Source: Oscillospiraceae bacterium
GTDB lineage: Bacteria > Bacillota > Clostridia > Oscillospirales > Ruminococcaceae
Reading direction: 5' to 3'
Assembly: GCA_017438745.1 (NCBI GenBank)
Contig: JAFRUS010000088.1
Location: 62,001-126,000, forward strand
Length of the DNA: 64,000 nt
Shown piece by piece: positions 18,896-27,112 of this stretch (position 1 is its first letter; each line of letters begins with the position of its first letter). The translations under genes and the position numbers were made by a program. The notes under the pieces were generated by a model. It was not told the origin of the DNA. It did not search any database and saw only the letters and a list, made by a program, of their open reading frames with translations.

Positions 18896-18925
18896 CTGTA
18901 TTCCGGTGCTAAGTGCACTGATTCA

Positions 18926-18954
18926 TTGACTTTCAGACGGAAAAACTGTATAAT
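18926..18954 (+). promoter_or_regulatory. Promoter of the 387-residue unknown protein
   Basis: TTGACT (18926-18931), 17 bases, TATAAT (18949-18954). Confidence 0.7.
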
Positions 18955-19033
18955 ATAGTTAATAAAAATCAGACCGCAGGGCAGATATGCAGCATCTTAA
19001 TTTTATGATCCCTGCAGAAAAAGGAGAGAAATA

Positions 19034-20197
19034 ATGGCATCAGCAGTTTTAACAGCAGAAGAAGTAAAGAACAGAATACTTGACGGAGGTCTTGAAGATC
19101 TGATTGAACTTAAGGCAGAAAGAAAAGGGAACTCTGTTTACATTCCGGAACTTAAGATAAGCATAACACCTAACGTGCATGAAGTTAGAGAAAACTTTGT
19201 AAATATTGTTTTCGTTCTCTGGAGCGATGAATGGGAGAGGGAAATGATCGAGGTCAGTGTGGGAGCGGGAAAAGACACTGAATCAGCGCTCGGCATGGCT
19301 CTCGGAATGTTCGCTTACTCATTTATGAACGGACTTAAGAATGTTGCTGATAACCGTCCTGCAGGAAAAGTGACGTCCTACTTTAATGGAAACGAGCATA
19401 AGTGGACTATCTACGCAAGTAATATTACAGGTGCCGGAAAAGGAAAACCGGACGCTGTTTCCGAGTACTGGGAGCTTATCGGATCGGATATCGTACGCAG
19501 ACTTGGCAATCAGAAAATCAACTACGTAAAAGTTTATACAAGTAAAAATGGTTCAAATGTTATCTGTGAATGCCGTATAAATGACGTTCCCGCACCGGCC
19601 CTCAGCAAAAAGCTTGAAACAGTTACGGAGAACTGGAATGTTGACGGATTCATTTCTGAAAAGCAGTTTTTCTTTATAGTACAGGACGACGATACAATTA
19701 AAAAGTACCGCTACGCTGGAAAAGCCGGAAAGGAAAAGCTTTTTGAAGCAGTAGCTGAATATATGAAACTCTATAGCAAGGTCACCACTGAAGAAGAATT
19801 TATGAGCATTGTGGATGATACAGCGAAGATCACTGGTGACCGTACTCTTGCTGAAGAATGTCACTGCTTCATTCCTGAAATGTGCGCTGAACGTGTATTT
19901 GCCGATATGCTTCACATTGGTGACGGTATTATGCTGTTAAGACCAGATGATCAGGCTGCTGAAGCTTTCCGTTCACAGCTTTCGGACTATATGCCTATCC
20001 AGGAGGCAGTTTTCAGAGTATTCAATTCCGATATTCTCGGCGACAGGCAGAAGAGAGATGAAGTTTTCAGTCAGTTCGTATCGATGAGCTCGCTCAAAAA
20101 CGTTATCGACCAGGCGAGGGAAAAGGATGCAACAGTAGATGGTCTTGCAGTTCAGCAGATGATCTATCACGTTGACGTTGATTTTGAACTCAGATAA
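19034..20197 (+). CDS. Uncharacterised 387-residue protein
   Basis: I do not recognise a firm family. The protein has no signal peptide and no clear membrane helix, so it should be cytoplasmic. The N-terminal 130 residues (IPELKISITPNVHEVRENFVNIVFVLWSDEW, with a following GKDTESALGMALGMF) look like an alpha-beta domain found in other uncharacterised clostridial proteins. The middle contains beta-rich segments with CECRINDVPAP. The last 120 residues are helical, with ECHCFIPEMCAERVF and MPIQEAVFRVFNSD. It has its own promoter, a strong RBS (AAGGAGAG) and its own terminator, so it is a monocistronic gene between the helicase and the zinc operon. Confidence 0.85.
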   Translation: MASAVLTAEEVKNRILDGGLEDLIELKAERKGNSVYIPELKISITPNVHEVRENFVNIVFVLWSDEWEREMIEVSVGAGKDTESALGMALGMFAYSFMNGLKNVADNRPAGKVTSYFNGNEHKWTIYASNITGAGKGKPDAVSEYWELIGSDIVRRLGNQKINYVKVYTSKNGSNVICECRINDVPAPALSKKLETVTENWNVDGFISEKQFFFIVQDDDTIKKYRYAGKAGKEKLFEAVAEYMKLYSKVTTEEEFMSIVDDTAKITGDRTLAEECHCFIPEMCAERVFADMLHIGDGIMLLRPDDQAAEAFRSQLSDYMPIQEAVFRVFNSDILGDRQKRDEVFSQFVSMSSLKNVIDQAREKDATVDGLAVQQMIYHVDVDFELR

Positions 20198-20206
20198 GTT
20201 AAATAC

Positions 20207-20240
20207 AGATCAGGCAGTACATACTTCTGCCTGATCTTTT
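20207..20240 (+). terminator. Terminator of the 387-residue unknown protein
   Basis: AGATCAGGCAG (20207-20217) and CTGCCTGATCT (20227-20237) pair perfectly over 11 bp and are followed by TTT. Confidence 0.85.
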
Positions 20241-20297
20241 ATATTTATTGTGTTCCACTGATAAATCGGTTATTTAAAGAAAAATTGAAAATAAAAA

Positions 20298-20365
20298 TAA
20301 GAACCATTCTCAAATGTATTGACAAAGTGAGGTCGCGATGCTATAATTGAGAATGGTTCTCAATT
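20298..20365 (+). promoter_or_regulatory. Zinc-operon promoter with two Fur-family operators
   Basis: The promoter is TTGACA (20319-20324), 17 bases, TATAAT (20342-20347) with an extended TGC. A perfect inverted repeat with arms AATTGAGAA (20345-20353) and TTCTCAATT (20357-20365) around TGG overlaps the -10 and start site. A second, inverted copy sits just upstream of the -35: GAACCATTCTCAA at 20301-20313, with a less perfect outer arm. The sites match the form of Fur/Zur/PerR boxes. Two operators flanking one promoter fit autoregulation by the Fur-family gene that follows. Confidence 0.85.
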
Positions 20366-20383
20366 ATGCCGGGAGGTTATATT

Positions 20384-20800
20384 ATGAATACACGTTTAAA
20401 ATATAAAACAAAGCAGCGTGAAATACTCATTGAATACCTTGAAAAATTTCAGGGTAAACATATAACAGCAAGTGACGTTTATGAATACTTCAGATCACAG
20501 GGCGAGTCCATCGGTCAGTCAACCATCTATCGTCAGCTCGAAAGTCTTGTGGATGAAGGAATAATTAATAAATACATTATCGACGGAAACAGTCCGGCAT
20601 GTTTTGAATATGTAGGTAATGATCATCATCACGATGCAGGGGAAGTATGCTATCACTGCAAATGCCAGAAGTGCGGAAAGCTTATTCATCTTAACTGCGA
20701 TGAACTGGAGGAGATTCAGGCACACCTTTTCAAGGATCACCGTTTCAAGCTTGATCCGATAAGAACCGTATTCTACGGACTTTGCGAAAACTGTATATAA
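20384..20800 (+). CDS. Fur-family metal regulator, probably Zur
   Basis: A 138-residue winged-helix repressor of the Fur family. The DNA-binding half has the usual order with ITASDVYEYFRSQGESIGQSTIYRQLESLVDEG. The metal-binding half has GNDHHHDAGEV and the structural zinc cysteines CQKCG and CENC at the C-terminus. Its operon encodes a zinc uptake ABC system and its promoter has two matching operators, so zinc (Zur) is the likely signal; manganese or iron cannot be excluded from sequence alone. ATG 20384 is chosen because GGGAGG lies 7 bases upstream; an in-frame ATG at 20366 has no RBS. Confidence 0.9.
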   Translation: MNTRLKYKTKQREILIEYLEKFQGKHITASDVYEYFRSQGESIGQSTIYRQLESLVDEGIINKYIIDGNSPACFEYVGNDHHHDAGEVCYHCKCQKCGKLIHLNCDELEEIQAHLFKDHRFKLDPIRTVFYGLCENCI

Positions 20801-20817
20801 CACGGAGGTTTTATTTT

Positions 20818-21882
20818 TTGAATAAATTATTATCACTTTTAGCAGCATCGGCAGTTCTTGCAGGATGTCTTACGGCATGTTCCTCAGAAAACGGCCAGAC
20901 TGTTTCTTTACCGGAATCATTTTCTGAAGCAGGAAACGGATCTTCAGACGGCAAGGTTCAGATTGTAACTACGATTTTCCCTGAGTATGACTGGACGAAA
21001 AATATTCTCGGAAATGATGCTTCAGGTGCCGAAGTTTCCATGCTTCTTGACAGCGGTGTGGATCTTCACAGCTACCAGCCATCTGCTGATGATATTCTGA
21101 CCATCTCAAACTGCGACGTTTTTGTATATATCGGCGGTGAATCTGAGAAATGGGTGGACGATGTCCTGAAGGAAGCAAACAACAGCGATATGATCGTTGT
21201 AGACCTTATGGATGTTCTCGGTGAATCCGTAAAGGAAGAGGAAGTCGTTGAAGGTATGCAGGAAGAAGATGAGCATGACCACGATCATGAAGACGGCGAT
21301 CACGACGACAAGAATCATGACCACGAAGATGAAGAAGAAAAAGAATACGATGAACACATCTGGCTCTCACTTAAAAATGCTTCCAAGTGCGTTGAAAGTA
21401 TCGCAGAAGCAGTAAGTGAAGCTGATCCTGACAATTCATCAGTGTACAGAAAGAATGCTGATGAATACATCTCAAAAATAAATGCTCTCGATGCCGAGTA
21501 TCAGTCTGCAGTGGCTGCGGCTCCGGTAAAGACACTCCTTTTCGGAGACCGTTTTCCGTTCCGTTACATGACTGATGATTACGGTCTTACATATTATGCG
21601 GCTTTTGTCGGATGCTCAGCCGAGACAGAAGCAAGCTTCGAGACTATCGCATTCCTCGCAGGAAAGGTCGACGAGCTTTCACTTGAATCAGTTATGACCA
21701 TCGACGGCACAGATCACAGAATAGCTGATACAGTGATAAACAGTACAAAGAAAAGAAATCAGAAAATTCTTACATTGAATTCAATGCAGTCGGTAACTTC
21801 AAAGGATATCGAAAATGGTGCAGATTATCTTTCATTAATGAAAGAAAACCTTGAAACTCTTAAGGAAGCACTTAATGCTTAA
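20818..21882 (+). CDS. znuA: Zinc ABC transporter substrate-binding lipoprotein (ZnuA-like)
   Basis: A 354-residue extracytoplasmic protein that captures zinc (possibly manganese) for the ZnuBC permease. The start is TTG 20818 with CGGAGG 9 bases before it; a longer in-frame start at 20782 would overlap the regulator. The lipoprotein signal ends in the Cys of LAGC or LTAC. IVTTIFPEYDW is the usual cluster A-I start. Residues of about 145-180 are a His/Asp/Glu-rich loop (HDHDHEDGDHDDKNH), typical of zinc-binding ZnuA and AdcA proteins. The C-terminal half has FAAFVGCSAETEASF, where the metal-binding His pattern of the family is less clear. Confidence 0.92.
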   Translation: MNKLLSLLAASAVLAGCLTACSSENGQTVSLPESFSEAGNGSSDGKVQIVTTIFPEYDWTKNILGNDASGAEVSMLLDSGVDLHSYQPSADDILTISNCDVFVYIGGESEKWVDDVLKEANNSDMIVVDLMDVLGESVKEEEVVEGMQEEDEHDHDHEDGDHDDKNHDHEDEEEKEYDEHIWLSLKNASKCVESIAEAVSEADPDNSSVYRKNADEYISKINALDAEYQSAVAAAPVKTLLFGDRFPFRYMTDDYGLTYYAAFVGCSAETEASFETIAFLAGKVDELSLESVMTIDGTDHRIADTVINSTKKRNQKILTLNSMQSVTSKDIENGADYLSLMKENLETLKEALNA

Positions 21883-21917
21883 AATATGATCAACACAGAG
21901 AAGCTGGAGGAAAAGTA

Positions 21918-22628
21918 ATGGCTTTGCTTACAGTAAAGGATCTTTCACTTGGCTACGATAACCGTGCAATAGCCGAAGATCTCAATTTTACAGTAAGTGC
22001 CGGAGATTACCTTTGCATAGTCGGTGAAAACGGCTCAGGTAAATCCACACTTATGAAAACTCTGCTGCATCTGCAGGCTCCTTTAAAGGGGGAGATAATT
22101 ACAGGTGACGGCCTTAAAAACAACGAAATAGGATATCTGCCTCAGCAGACCATCGTTCAGCGTGATTTTCCTGCGTCTGTACGGGAAATAGTTCTTTCAG
22201 GATGTCAGAGCAGATGTGGTCTCAGACCTTTCTATAACAAAGAGGAAAAGGCACTTGCTGCGGAAAACATGAAGAGAATGGGAATAACCGATCTTGCTGA
22301 CCGCTGTTACCGTGAACTTTCAGGAGGCCAGCAGCAGCGTGTTCTTCTTGCAAGAGCGCTGTGCGCCACAAGAAAGGTCTTTCTTCTTGATGAACCTGTA
22401 TCCGGTCTTGATCCGAAGGTCACTGCTGAGATGTATGAGCTTATAAAGGAACTCAACGACGAGGGGATAACCATAATAATGATATCCCATGATATAGCAG
22501 CGGCACTTCGCTATGCCTCAAATATTCTTCACATCGGTTCTTCCGTATTTTTCGGAACAAAGGAAGAATATCTCGAAAGTGAAACAGGAAAATTCTTTCT
22601 CAGACAGCAGAAGGGCGGTGAGGAATAA
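21918..22628 (+). CDS. znuC: Zinc ABC transporter ATP-binding protein (ZnuC-like)
   Basis: A 236-residue ATPase that powers the ZnuB permease. Walker A GENGSGKST, Q-loop LPQQ, signature LSGGQQQRVLLARAL and Walker B VFLLDEPVSGLD are all present, followed by the H-loop ISHD. RBS CTGGAGG precedes the ATG. The stop codon and the ATG of znuB share one base (TAATG), so the two are translationally coupled. Confidence 0.95.
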   Translation: MALLTVKDLSLGYDNRAIAEDLNFTVSAGDYLCIVGENGSGKSTLMKTLLHLQAPLKGEIITGDGLKNNEIGYLPQQTIVQRDFPASVREIVLSGCQSRCGLRPFYNKEEKALAAENMKRMGITDLADRCYRELSGGQQQRVLLARALCATRKVFLLDEPVSGLDPKVTAEMYELIKELNDEGITIIMISHDIAAALRYASNILHIGSSVFFGTKEEYLESETGKFFLRQQKGGEE

Positions 22629-23473
22629 TGCTTGAAAAGCTTGCTTTGTACATGCAGTTTTCAAATGTGCGCTATGCACTTATTGTCGGCGTATTGATAG
22701 CGCTTTGTTCCTCGCTTTTAGGTGTGACACTTGTCCTTAAAAGGTTTTCATTCATCGGCGACGGACTTTCACACGTTGCTTTCGGCGCAATGTCCATAGC
22801 TGCAGTTGTCGGACTTACAAATGAAATGTTGCTGATCCTGCCGGTTACGGTCATAAGTGCTGTTCTTCTTCTGAGAACAGGTCAGAATACAAAAATAAAA
22901 GGCGATGCCGCTATCGCAATGATATCTGTCGGCGCTCTTGCCTTCGGTTATCTTATAATGAACATATTCTCCACTTCATCAAATCTTTCAGGTGATGTGT
23001 GCAGCACCCTTTTCGGATCAACATCGATCATTACGCTCACACAGAAGGAAGTGGGACTCTGTATAGCTCTGTCAGTAGCCGTACTCATAATTTTCGTACT
23101 GTTCTACAATAAGATACTGGCAGTTACATTCGATGAAAACTTTGCAAAGGCAACGGGAATAAAGGCTGACCGTTACAATCTGCTTATTGCTGTTGTTATC
23201 GCTGTTATAATCGTTCTTGCAATGAACCTTGTAGGTTCACTCCTTATCTCAGCACTTGTTATTTTCCCGGCTCTTTCAGCCATGAGGCTTTTCCACAGCT
23301 TCAGAAACGTAACCATTTGTTCAGCAGTTCTGTCAGTTATATGTGCTTTTACAGGTATTATCATCTCGATACTTGCCGGAACACCGGCAGGTTCAACTAT
23401 AGTTGCAGTTGACGTTGCTGCTTTTGCACTCTGCTGCGGTGCGGGTGCACTTACCGGAGGTTTAAGAAAATGA
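22628..23473 (+). CDS. znuB: Zinc ABC transporter permease (ZnuB-like)
   Basis: A 281-residue protein with about eight to nine hydrophobic segments of the ABC-3 metal permease family. Characteristic segments are LKRFSFIGDGLSHVAFGAM and LVGSLLISALVIFPALSAM near the middle and C-terminal half. It forms the membrane channel with ZnuC. The gene overlaps znuC by one base and the following lipoprotein gene by four, so it is the middle of a tightly coupled set. Confidence 0.94.
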   Translation: MLEKLALYMQFSNVRYALIVGVLIALCSSLLGVTLVLKRFSFIGDGLSHVAFGAMSIAAVVGLTNEMLLILPVTVISAVLLLRTGQNTKIKGDAAIAMISVGALAFGYLIMNIFSTSSNLSGDVCSTLFGSTSIITLTQKEVGLCIALSVAVLIIFVLFYNKILAVTFDENFAKATGIKADRYNLLIAVVIAVIIVLAMNLVGSLLISALVIFPALSAMRLFHSFRNVTICSAVLSVICAFTGIIISILAGTPAGSTIVAVDVAAFALCCGAGALTGGLRK

Positions 23474-24126
23474 AAAAGATTTTAGGTTTGCTTGTATGTT
23501 CTTCGCTTGTGCTTTCACTTGCAGGATGCGGACCGACAGACGGGATAGCCAGCCGTTCATCAGGTAATACTCAGAGCGTAAATGATGTGCTTGAAGCAGA
23601 AAAGAAAGCTGCAGAACAGACTGAAGCCTCAGAAGATTACAAAATAACTGAAAGCGCTGCCGGAAACTATGTTTCAGAAGAGGAAATCAAAGCTGCAGAA
23701 GAAAGTTTTTCTTCTGATGATGAAGATCCGAATACAGATCCTGAAAGATCGGTGCACTTTGACATGGCATCCGTAGATATGGACAAAATAGATGTTGACC
23801 TTACTGCTCTTTCAAGTACAATGGTCTACTCGGAAGTCTACAATATGATGACAACACCTGATGACTATATGGGCAAAGTTGTAAAAATGAACGGCGCATT
23901 TACAGTATTCCACGATGAAGGATCAAGCGATTTCTTTTATGCCTGTATCGTTAAAGATGCCACAGCCTGCTGTGCTCAGGGCATAGAATTCCAGCTCGCA
24001 GGTGAGCATAAGTATCCGAAGGATTATCCGTACGAAGGCGATGAGATCTGCGTTGTCGGTGTCTATGATACCTATAAGGACGGAGACAGCACATACTGTA
24101 CTCTGAAAAATGCGAAAATAGTTTAA
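23470..24126 (+). CDS. Lipoprotein of the zinc operon, unknown function
   Basis: A 218-residue protein with a lipoprotein signal ending in LAGCG (Cys20), then a Glu/Ala/Ser-rich linker to about residue 95. The last 115 residues look like an OB-fold-type domain: MMTTPDDYMGKVVKMNGAFTVF, a pair CC in DATACCAQGIEF, and GDEICVVGVYDTY. That pattern resembles domains of the DUF1980/TIGR03943 (YcgQ-like) family associated with zinc-stress loci; this is recognition by eye and is not certain. It overlaps znuB by four bases (ATGA), so it is made with the transporter and is probably part of zinc handling outside the cell. Confidence 0.85.
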   Translation: MKKILGLLVCSSLVLSLAGCGPTDGIASRSSGNTQSVNDVLEAEKKAAEQTEASEDYKITESAAGNYVSEEEIKAAEESFSSDDEDPNTDPERSVHFDMASVDMDKIDVDLTALSSTMVYSEVYNMMTTPDDYMGKVVKMNGAFTVFHDEGSSDFFYACIVKDATACCAQGIEFQLAGEHKYPKDYPYEGDEICVVGVYDTYKDGDSTYCTLKNAKIV

Positions 24127-24143
24127 AAATTTAAAAATACTTA

Positions 24144-24172
24144 TTGACAAATAAAAATTAATGTGATATCAT
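24144..24172 (+). promoter_or_regulatory. Promoter of the T-box transcript
   Basis: TTGACA (24144-24149), 17 bases, TATCAT (24167-24172). Transcription would start about 24180, at the base of stem I. Confidence 0.8.
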
Positions 24173-24178
24173 AAATTC

Positions 24179-24446
24179 AATGGCTGTGAAGAAGACAGGT
24201 AAATGATTGCCTCTTTGTACAGAGAGCCGGCGGTTGGTGCGAGCCGGACATAAGCAATGATTTGTATCCCTTCTGAGCTGGAACACTGAAAATGAATGTA
24301 AGTGCTCCCGTGATGCTGCGTAAATGTAAAAAGCTTAATGGAGCTTGTAAGTGGTGACTGCACATATGCAGCACAATTTGAGTGGTACCGCGGGAATCGA
24401 TATGATGCTCGTCTCAAAGTTAAAAGGCTTTGGGACGGGCTTTTTT
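24179..24446 (+). promoter_or_regulatory. T-box leader with antiterminator and terminator
   Basis: Stem I has the distal pattern CAGAGAGCCGGCGGTTGGTG followed by GAGCCGG (24230-24247), including the AG bulge and apical loop. AUUGC (24205-24210 region) pairs with GCAAU (24254-24258) above the specifier loop. The 3' half of that loop is 24259-24269, where UGU, UAU, AUC, GUA or UUG could be the specifier by register. The conserved T-box GAGTGGTACCGCGG is at 24380-24393. The terminator arms are 24407-24419 and 24428-24440 (13 bp with G-T pairs), then TTTTTT. Free UGGU (24383-24386) predicts a tRNA with discriminator A, which argues against tRNA-Cys and leaves Ile, Val, Leu or Tyr possible. The leader controls the following gene by sensing uncharged tRNA. 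Confidence 0.93.
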
Positions 24447-24488
24447 AGTTTCGTCCTGAACAATCAAACTTAAAAAGGAGTAGTTATT

Positions 24489-26834
24489 ATGAACAATCAG
24501 GAAAATCTCGGTAGCGCCGAAAGCAAGATCAAAGAGGTTGCTGAACGTATTGCAAGACTTCGTGACGATCTTGGCTTCTCAGTTGAAAAAATGGCTGAAC
24601 TCACTGATTACTCTGTTGAAGAGTACAAGCAGTTTGAAGCAGGCGAAAAGGACTTCAGCTTTACTTTCATTTATAAATGTGCCAATGCTTTCAATGTTGA
24701 AATTACAGACATCATGGAAGGAAGCAGCCCGGCACTCAAGAGCTACACTGTTACAAGAAAAGGACAGGGAGCTCCTATCGCAAGAAGAGAAGGTTTCGTT
24801 TACAACCGTCTCGCACCTATGTTCAAGAACAAGATAGCAACACCTTTCCACGTAGTAATCCCTTACTCAGAGGAGGAACTTTCAAAGCCTCTTCACATGT
24901 CTACACACAAGGGTCAGGAATTTGACTACGTTCTCAAGGGTTCACTCAGAATGGTTATCGGTTCACACACTGAAACACTTCATGAGGGTGACAGCATCTA
25001 TTTCGACAGTTCTATCCCGCACGATGATATAGCACTTGGCGGTGAATCATGTGAGATCATCGCTATGATCATGCCTCCTAACGGTGAAAAGACTGATGCT
25101 CCTGAATATCATGAACAGATCTCAGAATATCACCACACAAACTTCGACAAGGCTGGTATTCTCCATCCTGTAATGGAAAAGTTCATTTCATGTGAAACAG
25201 ACAGCGAAGGTATCCTTACAGGTGTTAATTATCATAACGAAGAAAAGTTCAACTTTGCTTTTGACGTTGTTGACGCGATCGCAGCAAAGACTCCTGACAA
25301 GACAGCTATGATCTACGTTGACCGTGATCATAATGAACGCATCTTCACATTCAGTGATATGATGAAGCTTTCATGTCAGACAGCAAACTACTTCAAGTCT
25401 CTCGGAATCAAGCGCGGTGACAAGGTAATGCTCGTTCTCAAGCGCCACTACCAGTTCTGGCTTTCCATCCTCGCTCTTCACCGTATCGGTGCTGTGGCTA
25501 TCCCGGCAAGCAATATGTTCCGTGCTCATGACTACAAATACAGATTCAACGCTGCTGATGTTTCAGCGATCGTTTGTACAGCAGACAGCTGGGTAACAGA
25601 AGAAGTTGACAAGGCATGTGAAGAATCACCTTCACTCAAGACAAAGATCATCGTAAACGGCACACGTGAAGGCTGGCATGACTTCAATTCTGAACTTCCG
25701 GCTTACAATACAACATTTGAACGTACAGAAGATGCTCCATGCGGAACAGATCCTATGCTCATCTTCTTCAGCTCAGGTACAACTGGTAACCCGAAGATGG
25801 TGCTCCACAGCTACCAGTACGCACTCGGTCACTACACAACAGCAAGATACTGGCACAATGCTGATCCGAACGGTCTCCACTTCACTATTGCTGACACAGG
25901 CTGGGGCAAGGCACTCTGGGGCAAGCTTTACGGTCAGTGGATGTGCGAAGGTGCAGTATTTGTTTATGACTTTGACCGTTTCCACGCAGATGACATCATG
26001 CCGATGTTCAAGAAATACAACATCACAACATTCTGCGCTCCTCCGACAATGCTTCGTTTCTTCATCCGTGAAGATCTTTCAAAGTACGACTTCTCATCAC
26101 TCAAGTACGTAACAACAGCAGGTGAAGCGCTTAACCCTGAAGTTTACAATCTCTTTGAAAAGGCTACAGGCCTTAAGATAATGGAAGGTTTCGGCCAGAC
26201 AGAAACAACACTTACTATCGCTAACTTTGTTGGTATGGAACCAAAGCCTGGCAGCATGGGTAAACCAAATCCACAGTACAATATGCAGATCCTTCTTCCT
26301 GACGGTACACCGGCTGCTCCTGGTGAAACAGGTGAGATCTGCGTCAAGCTCGGTGACAAGCCAATCCCTGGTCTTGCAATAGAATATTACCGCAATGAAG
26401 AACAGACAAAGGATACATGGCGTGACGGTTACTATCATACAGGCGATACAGCATGGGAAGACGAAGACGGCTTCTACTGGTATGTCGGCCGTGTTGATGA
26501 CGTTATCAAGTCATCCGGCTACCGTATCGGACCTTTCGAAATCGAAAGCGTTCTCATGGAACTTCCTTACGTTCTCGAATGTGCAGTAACAGGTGTTCCT
26601 GATGATATCAGAGGACAGGTTGTAAAGGCAACTATCGTTCTCACAAAGGGAACAACACCGTCAGACGACCTTGTTAAGGAGATCCAGGAATACGTTAAGA
26701 AGGAAACTGCTCCTTACAAGTACCCAAGAGTAGTTGAATTCGTTGAAGATCTCCCTAAGACAGTAGGAAGCGGCAAGATTCGCCGTTCAGAGATCCGCAA
26801 GATGGATATGGAAAAGTACAACAAGAATAAATAA
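24489..26834 (+). CDS. XRE-cupin-acyl-CoA ligase fusion
   Basis: A 781-residue three-part protein. Residues 10-72 are an XRE helix-turn-helix (LRDDLGFSVEKMAELTDYSVEEYKQFEAGEKDF), residues 110-205 a cupin sensor fold (STHKGQEFDYVLKGS, LHEGDSIYFDSSIPHD), and residues 225-775 an ANL-superfamily ligase. The ligase motifs are FFSSGTTGNPK, EGFGQTE, YHTGDTAWED, GRVDDVIKSSGYRI and VGSGKIRR with the catalytic Lys. It should activate an organic acid with ATP and CoA; the acid is not known. Its closest look is to acetyl- or medium-chain acyl-CoA synthetases. RBS AAAAGGAG precedes the ATG. The T-box leader makes amino-acid supply its signal. Branched-chain acid activation for Ile/Val/Leu synthesis is an attractive inference, not shown. 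Confidence 0.93.
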   Translation: MNNQENLGSAESKIKEVAERIARLRDDLGFSVEKMAELTDYSVEEYKQFEAGEKDFSFTFIYKCANAFNVEITDIMEGSSPALKSYTVTRKGQGAPIARREGFVYNRLAPMFKNKIATPFHVVIPYSEEELSKPLHMSTHKGQEFDYVLKGSLRMVIGSHTETLHEGDSIYFDSSIPHDDIALGGESCEIIAMIMPPNGEKTDAPEYHEQISEYHHTNFDKAGILHPVMEKFISCETDSEGILTGVNYHNEEKFNFAFDVVDAIAAKTPDKTAMIYVDRDHNERIFTFSDMMKLSCQTANYFKSLGIKRGDKVMLVLKRHYQFWLSILALHRIGAVAIPASNMFRAHDYKYRFNAADVSAIVCTADSWVTEEVDKACEESPSLKTKIIVNGTREGWHDFNSELPAYNTTFERTEDAPCGTDPMLIFFSSGTTGNPKMVLHSYQYALGHYTTARYWHNADPNGLHFTIADTGWGKALWGKLYGQWMCEGAVFVYDFDRFHADDIMPMFKKYNITTFCAPPTMLRFFIREDLSKYDFSSLKYVTTAGEALNPEVYNLFEKATGLKIMEGFGQTETTLTIANFVGMEPKPGSMGKPNPQYNMQILLPDGTPAAPGETGEICVKLGDKPIPGLAIEYYRNEEQTKDTWRDGYYHTGDTAWEDEDGFYWYVGRVDDVIKSSGYRIGPFEIESVLMELPYVLECAVTGVPDDIRGQVVKATIVLTKGTTPSDDLVKEIQEYVKKETAPYKYPRVVEFVEDLPKTVGSGKIRRSEIRKMDMEKYNKNK

Positions 26835-26850
26835 TCAGTATAACACTGTG

Positions 26851-26905
26851 ACACGGTTTTATGATGGTCATTTGATTATCGTAAAGCCGTGTTTATTTAT
26901 TTTTT
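26851..26905 (+). terminator. Terminator of the acyl-CoA ligase gene
   Basis: ACACGGTTTTA (26851-26861) and TAAAGCCGTGT (26882-26892) pair over 11 bp with one G-T pair, followed by a T-rich tail. Confidence 0.85.
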
Positions 26906-26916
26906 CAGATTTAAGA

Positions 26917-26945
26917 TTGAAAAACGGAGAAAAGTATGTTATAAT
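26917..26945 (+). promoter_or_regulatory. Promoter of the EAL operon
   Basis: TTGAAA (26917-26922), 17 bases, TATAAT (26940-26945). It gives a leader of about 160 bases with several small hairpins: CGTT/AACG near 26962, ATCCG/CGGAT near 27010, and CATCTGT/ACAGATG near 27065. Confidence 0.7.
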
Positions 26946-27112
26946 AAACAAAAAATATGTTCGTTGATTTTTTAACGACCGGTCAGAATCAGGGGTAGAG
27001 TTTTATCCGGTCTCATACGGATAATAAATGGCCGGATTTATGATATAAACATAAGATAAACATCTGTGATGCAGACAGATGCAAATTTATGTACGAGAGG
27101 GGTTACGGGAAA

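Noticed and set aside
21106-21357. Minus-strand ORF with a hydrophobic-looking Val/Ile/Phe-rich peptide
   Set aside because: It is the antisense of the His/Asp/Glu-rich loop of znuA; the composition is a codon mirror effect.
24259-24269. Reading the T-box specifier as UGU (Cys)
   Set aside because: The register is possible, but the UGGU bulge implies discriminator A, which does not fit usual bacterial tRNA-Cys. The assignment is left open.
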